A model generated the notes under the pieces. It did not search any database and had not been told where the DNA came from. It saw only the letters and a program-made list of their open reading frames with translations. Positions 26,328-38,830 of a stretch of DNA of 64,000 nt are shown one piece after another. The stretch is from Membranipora membranacea. Taxonomy: Eukaryota > Bryozoa > Gymnolaemata > Cheilostomatida > Membraniporidae. The translations under genes were made by a program, and so were the position numbers. Every line of letters starts with the position of its first letter. Position 1 is the first letter of the stretch. The DNA lies in contig OU612071.1 in assembly GCA_914767715.1 (NCBI GenBank), positions 6,183,493 through 6,247,492 of the forward strand. Reading direction: 5' to 3'.

Positions 26328-26869
26328 CACTACATAGTCATGGTTTGAAGTTAAAATCTGGTTTTCAGTCTTCCTAAAATTTAAACGAATTATAAAGTAC
26401 ATTTAGTACCAAAATTATCACATTTACATGTTCACTTTGAAATCTCAGCAAACGACAATTCAACTTTGAGACATGCATAATGATTGATAGGGTTTGCTCC
26501 TCACACTTACATAGAAATTAATTAATCAAGGGTAAGTCCAACAAAAGAACTTTGCTGGCGAAGTGTTGGAGGATAAATACCATCAATCAATCAAGCAATT
26601 TATCAGTTCACGATGTATTACAAGTGTATCCCTAAAACTTCCGCCTCCATTACAATTCGGCAATCTAGACAACAAATTAGTTATTTTGGTATCACATTTA
26701 TACGTGGCTGTCTGCGCTGAAGGTAAAAAGCTCACTTTTAAAAATCAGAAATTGAAATTCTAGCGATACATACCATAGAAATGATTCCTAAGAGTATGAT
26801 TTACAGGTTGGATTTCTCCCTTTTGATTGTGACCCTGTCATCTTTTACCAAAGCGCCTAAGTAAAACCA

Positions 26870-26945
26870 GCTGAGGGGTTAGGGGGCGCTGGAAGCCCAC
26901 CCAACGGGGTTCGGCGCAGAGCCCCGGCCCCAAAGCCTAGAGAGC
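26870..26945. repeat. GC-rich inserted tract
   Basis: A 75-bp block far richer in G+C than its surroundings (GGGGGCGCTGGAAGCCC, GGGGTTCGGCGCAGAGCCCC). Its internal self-complementary words suggest the end of a transposable element. Identity unknown. Confidence 0.4.
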
Positions 26946-27610
26946 AATTTTGGGCCTTTGCATTGCATTGACTGGGTTTTGTAGGAGTGTCTCAGGTGAA
27001 AATTCACAAGCAGATCACTAAAAGAATAAAGCAGTCAACCTAAATAGTATGCAACCTACAGCCACGATCGCTGTTTTTTCTTGTAATCTATCTTATCATA
27101 CAAACAAGGTGCTTGTCAATTAGATCAGGAAAAATTCTGCCTGGTTTCATACCTAATAACCTAAAGCATGACATAAGTATTCCAAATGACAGCACCTTAA
27201 TCGGCCGCCTGTATATCAACGATGTGTTTTTTCTGAGGGAGATCAATTAAATTAGCTTGAGCAGACACAGCTGAATTTTATTGTGAAAAAACTACGGAGC
27301 TTAGCTGACTTTGAACAAGAGAAAATCACAGATGAGTATGGGCTAATAAATTCTGTGTTAATTTGGCCTCAGTTCAATCTGTGCTTAATAAGGGACAGTT
27401 TGTTGACACCCTCTGACTATTATGATTATAACACTGGGCTAATACGCTGCTAGGCTTCTGATCCCACTGTTGAATAGAGTTGATGATTGACTGTCCATTC
27501 ATACAGTTATAAAATTGTCAATGTAAATAAACATACATCATCTAGTATTGACATTTACATGAAATAGGCCTATATTATGTAACTTTGGGGTGTGATGGTA
27601 TACTATAGAA

Positions 27611-27708
27611 CATTCCTGTTGCTCTCTTCCACTGGTCACGCCTGCGGCGTAACCAGTTGATCAGGAGCGACTCGGAATGCAGGCAAAAGGACCAAACTTG
27701 GTCTAGTA
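27611..27708. repeat. Foldback repeat 'AGACCAAGTTTGGTC', copy 2
   Basis: Contains GTTGCTCTCTTCCACTGGTC, CGCCTGCGGCGTAACCAGTT and a terminal GACCAAACTTGGTCTAG. It shares these words in the same order with the copies at 7266, 55512 and 56204. Confidence 0.65.
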
Positions 27709-28414
27709 TACTAGGACATGGCCCTTATATTTTAATTAAGAGGTAACATGAGTGAATATAATTAGGTTGAGTATTATGTAACCTCAAGGTCAGATTATCA
27801 AACCATAACTGGCTAGGTTTCATCTGGCTGAAAAGTGTGATGTCAGTCATAAGATCAAAGTGATAAACATCATGAAATTCCTTTGCCTTGATAATGATCG
27901 ATCAATCACATGCAGGTATGGTGTAAGACTACCTGTCATACATGACAAGTTGGCAGACCCAGAAATCATGGGGTCTCCAAGGACGAACTATAAACCCGGA
28001 CTACCACTCTGCATCCATGAGTGTGGATGCAATTTAGGCCTAGTGTATAATATTTCCAAGCCAAAACTTGACTGTAAATTTTATTAATTGCATAATTTTA
28101 CCTCATTATGTGGATGAAATTGTCTTGATTTAACCAACTTGGGAGGAGCAGCCTTAACAGCACTGGTATAGGTAAGGCTCGAATATTGAATAGCCGCTTA
28201 CAATACGTAGTGTTAATAAGCAAATACATAGGTATGTGTACTGTGATGGTAGGAGAACACAGTAACTCTTGCAAAGGGTAGCTTCAAAAACTTTCTGAGT
28301 AAAGGAAGCTGAAAAAAGGAAGGAGAAAGGGAGATAGGGAGGGGATGGGAATTACCCCTAAAAACTGGGAGGCTCCCTACCAAAAAGGGAGACTTGTCAG
28401 GTATGCTACCTGCA

Positions 28415-28430
28415 TGTGATCACAGAGTAA

Positions 28431-28470
<40 letters not shown>

Positions 28471-28490
28471 TTACTCTGTGATGTGATCAT
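28415..28490. repeat. Palindrome centred on a TA microsatellite
   Basis: ATCACAGAGTAAGG and CCTTACTCTGTGAT flank a pure (TA)n tract of about 35 bases, so the whole block can fold into one hairpin. Confidence 0.85.
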
Positions 28491-30610
28491 AATGCTATTG
28501 ACTGAAGTAATAATTTTTTCTAAGTTTGCATTTGACATGATCTGCCAACTGTCACTGCGGGAGGTTAATCTTCGACTATGTTGTCCTTTTTATGAACTCA
28601 GGGACTGTGGAAATAGTGTACCAATCCTCTGTCTGTTCAGACAGAATCATTACGGAATGCACTTTCTATTGAATAAGTCAGAGTCATACACTTAGGTGCA
28701 AGATTTACTAGCTTACAGACTATGCATGATAATATCTCGCATTATTCAATTTCCATAGGCTAAGTAATTGGCTCATCCAACATTCCCTAAAACCACAAAC
28801 TGATTGATTCAGCAGCCACACGTTTCAAAATTATTATGATGTAAACAATTTCAACAGTTCAATAAAAGGACAGATAATAGTGACTGCAAAATAAGCAGGA
28901 AGCCCAAAATTGACCACGGGTCTATGAACAAGGTTTTTAGGCCACATAAATCTGTACGTACAGAGGGGGAGTTGTCCTAGTTTTCGCCACATTCTACTGC
29001 TCAATAATTTATTTTCAACTGTTACCAGTTCCTAGTCTAATTTAAGCTCGACAAATCTTCATCCATGCTTTTTATATTGACCCAGGACGATTAAATGAGG
29101 CTAGGGTGTCAACTAAAATTTGTAATAATTTTTATACCCTTGTATACTGCTGCATTTCTATTCTGCTGTGATAGAATTAAGAGAGTATGGAGTTTTGCAA
29201 AAAAAACGATAAAGAAAATCGGAATCAATATAACACATCACATGTAATAATCTGTGGAGTGCCCAAGAAAACTATTTCTTTGTTTGTAAAGAAACAGGAA
29301 AAGGCTGAGACTTGATATAATTTATTACTTATTGATTATTTCTGAGCGATGAATGAAATAAAAAAAACGACATGAAATTAAAAAGTCTACTTAAATGAAA
29401 AGCAAATTATATCGGCGAGTAAAAAAACTGTCAAAATTGCTATACAGCAGCCTTTTTGTTCAATGTTGATGTGTGTTTCGGGACACTAGTATAGACCTTA
29501 TGACATGAATTAGCACTGCAGTGCACTGATGATTAATTATGCTTACTGCAACCGCTAACTGCAATTATGCTAACTGCATAATACAGAGGCACTACACAAA
29601 TTATCATTGTGTAGACCACAACAAATACCTTATGATATCAGGACCTATGATATTATCTATAAATAGCAAAATTTATAAATAGCACACATGGATCACATTG
29701 ACCTAGCTCAGTGTCAATCCCCTGGCATCCTGTGACATCATGCATCTAACCCTAGCATAAAACATCTTGCTAAAATTTTACAGTATTTTCCGACTGTTCA
29801 GATGTTTTACCCAATCACGGGCACTTGGTGACATGTTGTCAGGTAATCAACACACAGTCTTTTTCTGTGATTTGGTTCCGCTTTTTCGATGTTTACCAGA
29901 TTATAGGCAGTACCTAACTACTTGCATGTCCAAGCATGTCAAAGCATGATTTCCAAGCAATAGCATAATACTAATTAAATAGTACATCTCCAAACAAGCT
30001 TTGATCTTTTGAGTGAATAATTTGGCCATTAATTTGACACTTGTTACCTGGTTATTTCGGAAAGTTTTATATTCGACTGTTAAACGTTTGCAGGGAAATG
30101 AGTATACGAGTCATCATTCTGTCTAATTTACCCAGTCTCCCTATCTTATTTAAATTTTGTGCGAAATATATATTTTAATCAATTAAATATTTATGATCTG
30201 TGTCTGACACAATTAGCCTATTGATAATCTCATGCAGTTATAGCAATTCTACCCCGTATCATTCCTATGCACACATGGTTGGAGCCACCAAAACTCGTTT
30301 GGGCTTCTGGTTGTACTAAGGTACACAAAGAGACAACATATTCATGATGGACACAGACAACAGTTTCATACACCCACATGAAAAAATCACAGGGTTATGT
30401 GAAATAGAGCTTATTTCAAGAATTGTGTTGTTACAATATGTTACAAACATTTTATAATTGACCACTATTGATAAGCACCCTTGAGACTTGTAAAGCCCAG
30501 CCAGCCGAATAATTGTAGCAGGCATCAACCACTTGTGCCATCATAGGATACCTCATTCAATTGAAATCTAATCTGAAAACAACATCAGTCTCTCAAACTA
30601 GTACAGCAAA

Positions 30611-33600
30611 ATGGCTCCAAAAGCACCGTTGTATTACATCGTCAGCTCCATTGGAAGAGAGGAAGTAAGCATTGCTTGCAGTAATTGGATCAAAAAGTCA
30701 ACTTTATTACAGGAAAAGGACAAGCTAAAACACTCAGTTTTGGTGAGTCATAAATTTTCTTAGCAAAACACTTTTTTTTTTAAATTTCCAATAATCAAAT
30801 ATGCAGTTTTATTTTAATGATTTCAAATCTATTTTTTAAGATTTATCAAGTTGGTTCATTTGAAAAGAGTGCCGTATGGTTGAAATGCCCCAAATACTGA
30901 TTTTTGGTATACATTGGTGTTTAGCAGCGCCAACATGGATTGACAAGACAAAGCCTCGCAAGTGCCTATGCCTTACTGATCTGTGGATATTCCAAATGTT
31001 ATCTTGGATTCCTTTCTTATTGACTAGTGTAACAGCTGCTCTGATTATTTTTTCCAGAAATGCTATTGGCCACCACCCACCACAAACAGAAAAAGCCTCA
31101 GGAAGGAGCATGCATTTCCAGATAGTGGCAATTGGAAGATGTATGATGCAAAGATATTGCAGCTTACAGGTAATGAGACAAAGCTAACATTGTCTACGGC
31201 ATTGGTTTCAATAATTTATCATGATTGCATCACGCTATTAGGAAAGTACTATATTACGCCGATAAATTCTTGTGGGATATTCCATTCACTTGGTATTATC
31301 GGCTGTCGAATCTTTTAATCTTCGAGGGTGGTTATAGCGGAGATTATAGCTCAAAAAATAATTTCTAAAATGAGAGATTTTCAAAAAAAAGCACAGCTGA
31401 TACATATATCCTCAGTAACAGGATGGAACTCGGAGTTGCAACCTCAGTCAATTCATATGTATTTGAGCGCTGCACACATAACATGACCACCGCATGCACA
31501 ATAAAGCCAAACTTAAGTTCAATCTACAAAAGTTTGCAGTATTAAGCAAGATCGTGTTGCAAACATATGCCAGCATCCCTCTCACTAAAATGTTACGCAT
31601 TTTCTTTCCAGAGGACCACGAAAAGGCCAGGGTGTATGAGTCGCAAGCAAGAAAGAAGGATGATATCACTACTGGTTAGTTCAACTTTACATGAAAATAT
31701 AAATAAATATAACTGATGTCCCCAGCAATGTGGTTGCTGTTAGGTTGGAGGTAATGGTTCGGTTTAAAGGCTGTCCTTTCCTATGTCTGAATTAATTACT
31801 ATCACTAAGCATCAATATTTACACTAAGGATTAAGGTAAAATCTCATCAAAAATTCTTCAACTGCTTCTTCTGTGTTGCTGAGATATCTAAATTTTCTAT
31901 CCTCAACAACCAGGAATCAGAATGGGGTAATTCTAAAAAAAATTGTCAATCATTCAAAGAAATATTCACATGGCCTGACATTCAAATCAAGTGTCTGCGC
32001 TTTCGACCATTGAAAACTCAGGGAACAGCACTGTATATGTATATATTTAGTCCTGTTTGATCTCGATGTTTCACAGGTCGCTGTACTGCTACAAAAAATT
32101 TGGTGCTGCTTAAGATTTCCCTTGTAAAAAGAGTCAAGGATATTTATTCTAGGAATTCTTACAAGTATTTGGGTTGTTGGATGTTGTCAATATAAACTAT
32201 TGGCGAGGCAATTTATTTCTGGTAAACAAGCGCAGACTGAACTAATGATTTCATACCACAAACAGGTTAACATTGATGTTTTGGTTTGAAAATACTGTGT
32301 TTATGTAGAGACAGAGGCTGGTGAACAAAGCTTGAGGAAACAAACTCTGTCATCTCCCCAGTGAATTCAGAAGGACCCTAGTAAGTGTATGCAACATTCT
32401 TATATTTTCACATTTAATTTAGGGCATGCAGTTGCGGTTGGTTGGTTTATGTAGCGAAAAGGACCACTAAATCTTGTTGTTAATTGACTTGTTCTTTGAG
32501 AGAATATAATTGCTTGTATTGAGTAGCCATGGGAGGAACAAAGAAGGAAGAATGCAATGCATGATGGGAAAAAGGTAACACAACTCTAATTAGCCAAAGG
32601 GAACACAACTACAACTACACTATTTAAAATAAATCTTTGGTTGGGAACTGATAGCAGAGTGGTCACTGTCATGATGTGTATGCATGATTTGCAGTACCGG
32701 TATCGGTGTTTTGATATTTGGTGTGACTTGATCATTACTATACACCTTATGGCCGGTCTAGGTCTTGCTGCTAGTCAGCGTTTCCTTTATACTGTGATAT
32801 ATATTAAAATGTATCCCACATTGAGCACCATTATCGATTTGTTGCACTCAAACCCCTTGCCGGCAATACGGCAATACGTTAAATATGGTCTGTGGTTTGC
32901 TATGGTCCATATAATAAACAATTTTGTGCCCGGTGCAATCATTTGACTAAGAAAAAAATTTAGTTGTAATTTTTTAAAGATGATGGTGATGGAGAAGAGA
33001 GGAATGGTGCAAATGATGACAATAGTACACATGATGGCAGTAGTATGGCTATACCACTACCGTCATTTGATCTAAAGACCTCTCATGGTGAGTTATAACT
33101 CAAGATTGATTCATGAGATAAAATGAATTACCAACTTAAAGACCGATTATAGAAGAATCATGATAGCGGGCCCCACCAGATGCAATTGACTCAGAATTGA
33201 TTTAATAACCTATAATGTTATTCGAGGCAGCCTCTTCCCAATATATATATGTTCAATGATTCGATATCTCTGATTTTTGCAACACAATAAACTAGCCCAA
33301 TCATCCGGGCGTTGTTGTAGTCGCAGGAAGGGATCATTATTATCAGCCAAGTCTATTTTTGACATTGCCTTGGAGTTGCGATGTCACGGGAAAGGGGTTG
33401 ACAACTCCAACCATCTGTGAACAATAATTGAAATACACCAGAAGTGCTAAACATTTATTTCTCTCTTGGTATCTTCAATATCAACTAACATCCGTTGACA
33501 GTTAACGTCCACCATGGGTTCACTATTTAGATGGTTTCTGCCAAAGATGAATATCATGGATCCATTTCGGTTCATTGATAACCCATAGTTACATTAAAAG

Positions 33601-36600
33601 CAGCCACTTTGTTGTGTTGTTAAGTTTAGAGAGAGTGAAAATACGACTTCAGAATAAGTACCTAACAATTTATCGATTGCTAGCAAAAAAATTCTTTGTT
33701 TTTAGATGAAGATCTCATTTCAACTCCGAAAGAAAAGAGCCCAGAATTATGAGTCCAGAACCATCGGCTCGTACGCGTAAGTATCCCTTTCTCCTTTTAG
33801 TCTCTGTACAAAAATCAGGCTCATTGCAACAAAGATACAGTATCCAGTTTTTTCTGAGTCTTGAACAGTATTGCTCAAATGAGAGAATAATATTGAAACA
33901 GATAATAGCCAGACAACTTTGGACCGGAACTGAGATCTGCTTCCGCTTCTAACACTTAATTGGAATGCCTCAGAAACATGCATAGGTGGTTCAATATATC
34001 AGTCCACTCTTTAAAACATGTTCATTGCAGTAAGATGAAGTGATGTGACCAACTTGATCCGAATCGATACGGTATTTTCCGGACTACAATAGCTCAGTCA
34101 AGTTTGCTAGACGGATATTTATCATCTGTTCCTATCAAAACTGTTGACCACCTCGCTACCTTTGTTATGTAACTAGATTTAAGCTCATTGGTCACTTTTT
34201 CAGCTCAACAATGGTATACTATAACAACACAACCCTATTAGTAACGAAATACATAAATATCTTATGAATTGTCCCCCTCTGTGAAAAATGGTGGACAACT
34301 CCTGATTGAACTGTTGAACCTTGATAAGGAACTTTTAGCATTGAATGGAATACTATGATATTTTAATTCCAAGTTTTTATTGTAGATGGATATTCACAAT
34401 CGTGTGTTGAGTTGGGGGAAACTTCAAATCAGAAAATTGAAAGTGAGTTATTTGAATGTTGATAAATAGATTAATACTCCCTGGATGGCAGCGACCATTT
34501 CGATCTAAATCATACATTTTTTTATCTGTTTGTCAATTATTAGGCTGTCACTTACTGCCAACACCAACACAATCAGGCAAAGTAATTCATCCACAGTCTT
34601 CCCTCAAATACAGGACAAAGTACCCCAATATATTCTTTGCGAAACAAAAGACTTTGCCTTTGGTTGTATCGCTGGAAAAAACTTTGTGAATAATTGGTTG
34701 AATGGATTTTCACATTTCTTCTATAGGGTTGCTGACAAACCTTGATATGAAGGTCAGCAAGATAATCAGACACCTTGAGAGAGGAGAGAGTGGCAGTTGC
34801 TCTGCAGTCGAGAAAAACATACTCGACATGTTTGAGAGCCCTCTGGAATCTCCAGAGGAGCTCATGCTTTTCAACGAGCAACTCAAAGAGGATGATACCA
34901 AGTATCAGCAGTTTGTAAGTAGACCAGTGGTTAATCAGTATTTGAATTTGCAATATCAAAAATTTTGGGTAGCAAACATGCTGCAAAAATAGGTGGATAT
35001 GTAAAAGGGTGGCTAGATTTGGCCTGGAGTTCTGGGGTCAAGGGAAGAATCATTTCTGCAGCACATGATCTACATCTGATATGAATCATGACTGTGCTCG
35101 AATTAGTTTGCTCTTATTAACCATAACGGCAAAGAGAAGGCGAATTACAGAATGTCAACCATATCGGCAGATCGGCTACATAGGGGCCTGGACGGAAAAA
35201 AACAGACTTTTTAACTTTCATGACACATATACAGATACGCTATTATAAAAATGTTGCGTTTTTTTCAGTTTTCATTACATTTATTCTTGCAGCAAAAATT
35301 CTGTGAGACAATCGGAGGAAGGAGCCTCACCGAGGCTGTTTTCACCACAATGAGGAGAGTGGCTTCAAACCATGTTTGGCAGCATTTCACGCTGCAGGGC
35401 ACAAAGACAAAACAGTGCCTTGCAGGCACAAGAGTCTTCAAGACGATAGGAAGTAAGTAAAGGCTTCGATGACAAAATGCTGCCTTAAGCGTAATTTACA
35501 CACCTTTGTTGATTCAATGAGTGCTTTCAGAATTATTAGCGGAAGTTACCTGCCCATGAAGTTTTGGAAGACAACTACTTGTGTAAGGCATTTAGTATGA
35601 ACCCTCATGTGATGGGCAACATAGACAATTTGTTATTCATTATTTACTCTGTGAGTTTTTAAGGGTAGAAGCACATGATATTTATGAGCAGGCAGGGGTA
35701 GTGGTTCTCACTGTACTTCAAAAATGTTATGATAAATCTAGACAGGACATTAAATGGAGTATTAGCAGTGATGCATTTATTCTAGGGTGCCATTACACCA
35801 TTGGGATGTGTAGTAGCAACGGTGTTATCATCAATCATACTTTGAGTTTGAGCTTTTCGAGATCAACTGATAATAATTTTAATCTACCCTATAGGAGTTT
35901 AGTTTTCGGGCATTTAGGATTCGCATTTCGGTTGATTCCTAGGTTGCGAAATTTAGTGTATCTTAAATTAAACTCACTCACCATAGTTGCATAAACAATG
36001 TACAATTATACAGGAATACACCTTCCCAAACATGCAAGCTAGCGTGGTGTAGTGGTCTAAGTATCTGCCTTGCAATCAGATGGAGAATTATACCCTGGGT
36101 TTGAATCCCAGCTTGGACAATTTTTTTAAATTTTCAATAGTAAGCCTACTAGCGAAATTCAGTTCCAGGTCCAGATAGCGAAATTAAACTCTAGCTAAAT
36201 TAAACTCCTATAGGGTAAATGATTTCTTTAACAAATAACAACTCGAACGTGATTGTGAAGCGCTGCTCAATCTCATGCAATTTTCAAACTCAAAACCCAA
36301 TTAAAGTTGATCAACTAGTAAATAAAACCTGGACTGCAGACGAAATGAGAACAACATTGCCAATAAACATTTCAATGGTCAAACCTCAAGTGCCTCATAT
36401 GTATATTGTGCTTTGTTTAAGTTTCTTATGTTCACTATGTTTTATCCCAGTTTTGTTTGACTGCCTGCACTGCCTGTGCTGCCTTCTAGTAATTGATATG
36501 TTTATCTTTCTAAGGAGCTGTGAGGGCACTGGGATACAATGACACTGCGGTGATAGAGAAGATGGGGGATCTCTGTAGAGCCCCACCTAATCAGAAGGGC

Positions 36601-37193
36601 GGCATCAACTTTAGTGTTGGAAAAAAAAGGTAAGTTGAGTGGCAAATGGCCTGTCATGACAACCTTTGTTGGGTGGGGAGGGGGCGCCGACAAAGCTTGT
36701 CAAGACATACTATCTGGCTCAGTACAATGAATTGCACACAGACTGGCACTTTTAGGTTAATTGCAGTTCAAGCTCCAGGTAGTCAAGTTTAATTGAAAGA
36801 CTTAAGATTGTGTAAGGTCTTTCAAGTAAGTCTTAGCCTAGTTTCTCTAAACAAGTTACAAATATGTATGCAGCTTGTTAGAACTAAAAGTAGCGAGCAA
36901 ATAACAAAGGTCATTGCTAAGCCGATGCTCAATGAATGATAAATTTGTATTTTAGGAGCCCTACTTTGAGTTTACTATCTGACTCTGTTACCATTCAATC
37001 CAGCGAATCATATAACTATTTTGAGCTTTGAGCTCAGACCTCTGTACAAGAGCGGACAACTCCTTAAAATACAAAAGAGTCTTGAAAGAAGCATTGTATC
37101 GGTGGAGTTGAACCAATTGCATTGTAGGAAAACAACTGTAATAAGAATGTGTTGTTATTCTCTTCTTTTAGAAAATCACAGAGCTTACTCTGA
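30611..37193 (+). CDS. DUF4806-domain protein, nine exons, 318 residues
   Basis: Exons 30611-30742, 31058-31169, 31612-31674, 32980-33087, 34386-34442, 34727-34914, 35293-35452, 36515-36629 and 37172-37193 join with agreeing phases and give 318 residues ending RKSQSLL. The N-terminal part has the motif KCYWPPP...NWKMYDAKIL typical of DUF4806 proteins. An acidic low-complexity linker follows (DDGDGEERNGANDD). The C-terminal half carries the DUF4806 core: PLESPEELMLFNEQL, FCETIGGRSLTEAVFTTMRR, QHFTLQGTKTK and AVRALGYNDTAVIEK. The family is often found in nested or expanded sets in invertebrates and its biochemical function is unknown. A further exon-like block at 33706-33777 fits the phase but brings an in-frame TGA. 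It starts MAPKAPLYYIV, with no signal peptide or membrane segment, so it is probably nuclear or cytosolic. Confidence 0.82.
35885..36217. mobile_element. TIR element in DUF4806 intron carrying a tRNA-like sequence
   Basis: The termini are TACCCTATAGGAGTTTA and its inverse TAAACTCCTATAGGGTA. Inside, at about 36041-36117 (+), lies a tRNA-like sequence with box A (TGGTGTAGTGGTCTAAG) and box B (GGGTTTGAATCCC) but without a pairing acceptor stem. It sits in the intron between the seventh and eighth exons. Confidence 0.62.
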
Positions 37194-37226
37194 ATGGGCA
37201 CAGCGATGACTGCAGCATAGATAGCC

Positions 37227-37232
37227 AATAAA
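37227..37232 (+). terminator. Polyadenylation signal AATAAA of the DUF4806 gene
   Basis: AATAAA occurs 33 bases after the stop codon of the DUF4806 gene and is followed by an A-rich stretch. Confidence 0.55.
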
Positions 37233-37534
37233 GTAAAAAAATAGATATCTAACCAATTTTATTTTTCTCCACCATTAATGTTCATTTTTTACTTTTGATA
37301 AACAAAATTGTTGATTACACGTATATAATCATCATTGAATATTATTTTGCAATGAATAAAACAACTTGGAACGTCACTACACTCTTTGCTAATCAAATGA
37401 CGAATATGAGGATTTGATAGACTTGTGAGGTAAACAGAGCTTTGAAAGTTGTAGTGCTGAAGCAATGGCTGTTGTCTTACTGTCATTGCTGTGCCGTGCA
37501 AATCGTCAAGTCATTTAAATTTGGAAATTTTAAT

Positions 37535-37919
37535 GGAGTTCAGCATTGACGAATTGGATTGTCATGATGACGTTATATGAATGGTTTCTCCAAATATCGG
37601 GCAAAAACGTGCTTTTAGTAGAGTTCGACGATGACGGATTGGATTGTTATAAAGACATTATGCAGATGGTTTCTTCAAATATCGGGCAAAATGTGCTCAG
37701 GGAATCGCCACGATACTGGGTTTCACTGATAAAAAATTTTATCGTGAAACTGTTATGAAAACATTTTGTAAAACATCGTTCGAAACTATTATCACGGCAA
37801 TAAAAATGCGTCTACACATTTTGCTATTTTGATGTCGTGGCACGACGTTATAACGAGGACCACTACTGTTATGATAATGTTATCAGAAGATTTTCATAAC
37901 ATTTTGTGTTTGCTGGGAT
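37535..37919. mobile_element. CCCAGCAAAC-type MITE relic
   Basis: The right end ATTTTGTGTTTGCTGGGA is the inverse of the left end of the element at 23909. The left half has two direct units of about 88 bp, each containing TTGGATTGT, ATGGTTTCT and CAAATATCGGGCAAAA. The left boundary is uncertain. Confidence 0.5.
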
Positions 37920-38057
37920 CAAAATTATATAAAACAATAGTGCAGTCATAAATTCCTGGCAATCATAAAGCTGGTAAACATCAGAGATATCTCTGATGTT
38001 TACCAGCTTTATGATTGCCAGGAATTTATGACTGCACTATTGTTTTATATAATTTTG
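37920..38057. repeat. Perfect 138-bp palindrome, 69-bp arms, no spacer
   Basis: The centre is AGAGAT/ATCTCT at 37988/37989. Every base of the left arm is complemented in the right arm, ending AATTTTG against CAAAATT. It begins where the MITE at 37535-37919 ends. Confidence 0.95.
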
Positions 38058-38507
38058 TTACCGCTGCTGGATTGAAAACACATTGATAGCCAACATCTGT
38101 GATGAGACACAACCAGCCAGGGTACTGGTATCTCACCTCCAGCTTTTATCACAACAATTTAATTCAATTTTTCAATATCAAACCAGTGCAGCTATTGGCA
38201 GTCACAGGTAATTCTAACAAATTAGATAGAATTTTGACATTTAAGCTTGTAACATTTATTTTCAGTGATCTCAGTGTTCCCTCATCAGGCAAACAATCCT
38301 GATAGTCCTGATTGCCGCTTGCTATACGCTAGGCACTGTTTTGTGTTTAGCAACCTATTGGCAGATCAGTGTTGTAGTCATATGGTGCATACATGTCTGA
38401 GCTTACCCATCAGTACAAATTCATTCTACGTTATCACAAATTGATGTAGCTGAAGCTAAGATTAAAATGGAAAAATAACCATGTTTTTGGATTATAGTTT
38501 ATCTATA

Positions 38508-38830
38508 AGGGCTTGGGGTGTGTAGGGTAGGGTTGAGTGCCCAACATTTGGGGCTTGAGGGTTGAAAATTTAGATTTGCAGGACCCCTTTCTTTTGGGTT
38601 CGTGGATAAGCATTTTGGGTTCGAGACTCAGATTTGAGGGTCTAAGGCACACAATATGGGGGTTCGACGTCAAAATTTCGATGTTTAGTCTCAAATTTAA
38701 AGGTTTGGGTGGATTTAGGTTTAGGGGTAGGAATTTTGGCGTTATGATTCAAAATTAGGGGTTGAATATTTCAACACTTTCGGCTCAGATTTTCAGTATT
38801 AGGGCTAGGGATTAGAAGGTCTAGGTGAAG
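38508..38830 (+). repeat. Degenerate G-rich telomere-like tract
   Basis: Dispersed TTAGGG-like words on the plus strand (GTAGGGTAGGGTTGAG, TTTAGGTTTAGGGGTAGG, ATTAGGGCTAGGGATTAG) over about 320 bases. The pattern resembles an old interstitial (TTAGGG)n tract that has diverged. The open frame at 38537-38758 is a by-product. Confidence 0.5.

Larger units (their letters stand above)
23050..30600. other. Gene-free interval rich in DNA-transposon relics
   Basis: No supported exon was found on either strand. Recognisable contents are a CCCAGCAAAC-type MITE (23909-24560), a hAT MITE (25828-26327), a GC-rich tract (26870-26945), a foldback repeat (27611-27708) and a palindrome around a TA microsatellite (28415-28490). 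Confidence 0.55.

Noticed and set aside
30876-31187. Separate 103-residue gene on the plus strand
   Set aside because: It overlaps the second exon of the DUF4806 gene in another frame and has no domain.
36041-36117. Functional alanine-type tRNA
   Set aside because: The anticodon arm leaves a 9-base loop and the acceptor stem is unpaired; it lies inside a TIR element.
38537-38758. 73-residue repeat protein (plus strand)
   Set aside because: The periodic Gly/Phe-rich translation comes from the degenerate G-rich telomere-like tract.
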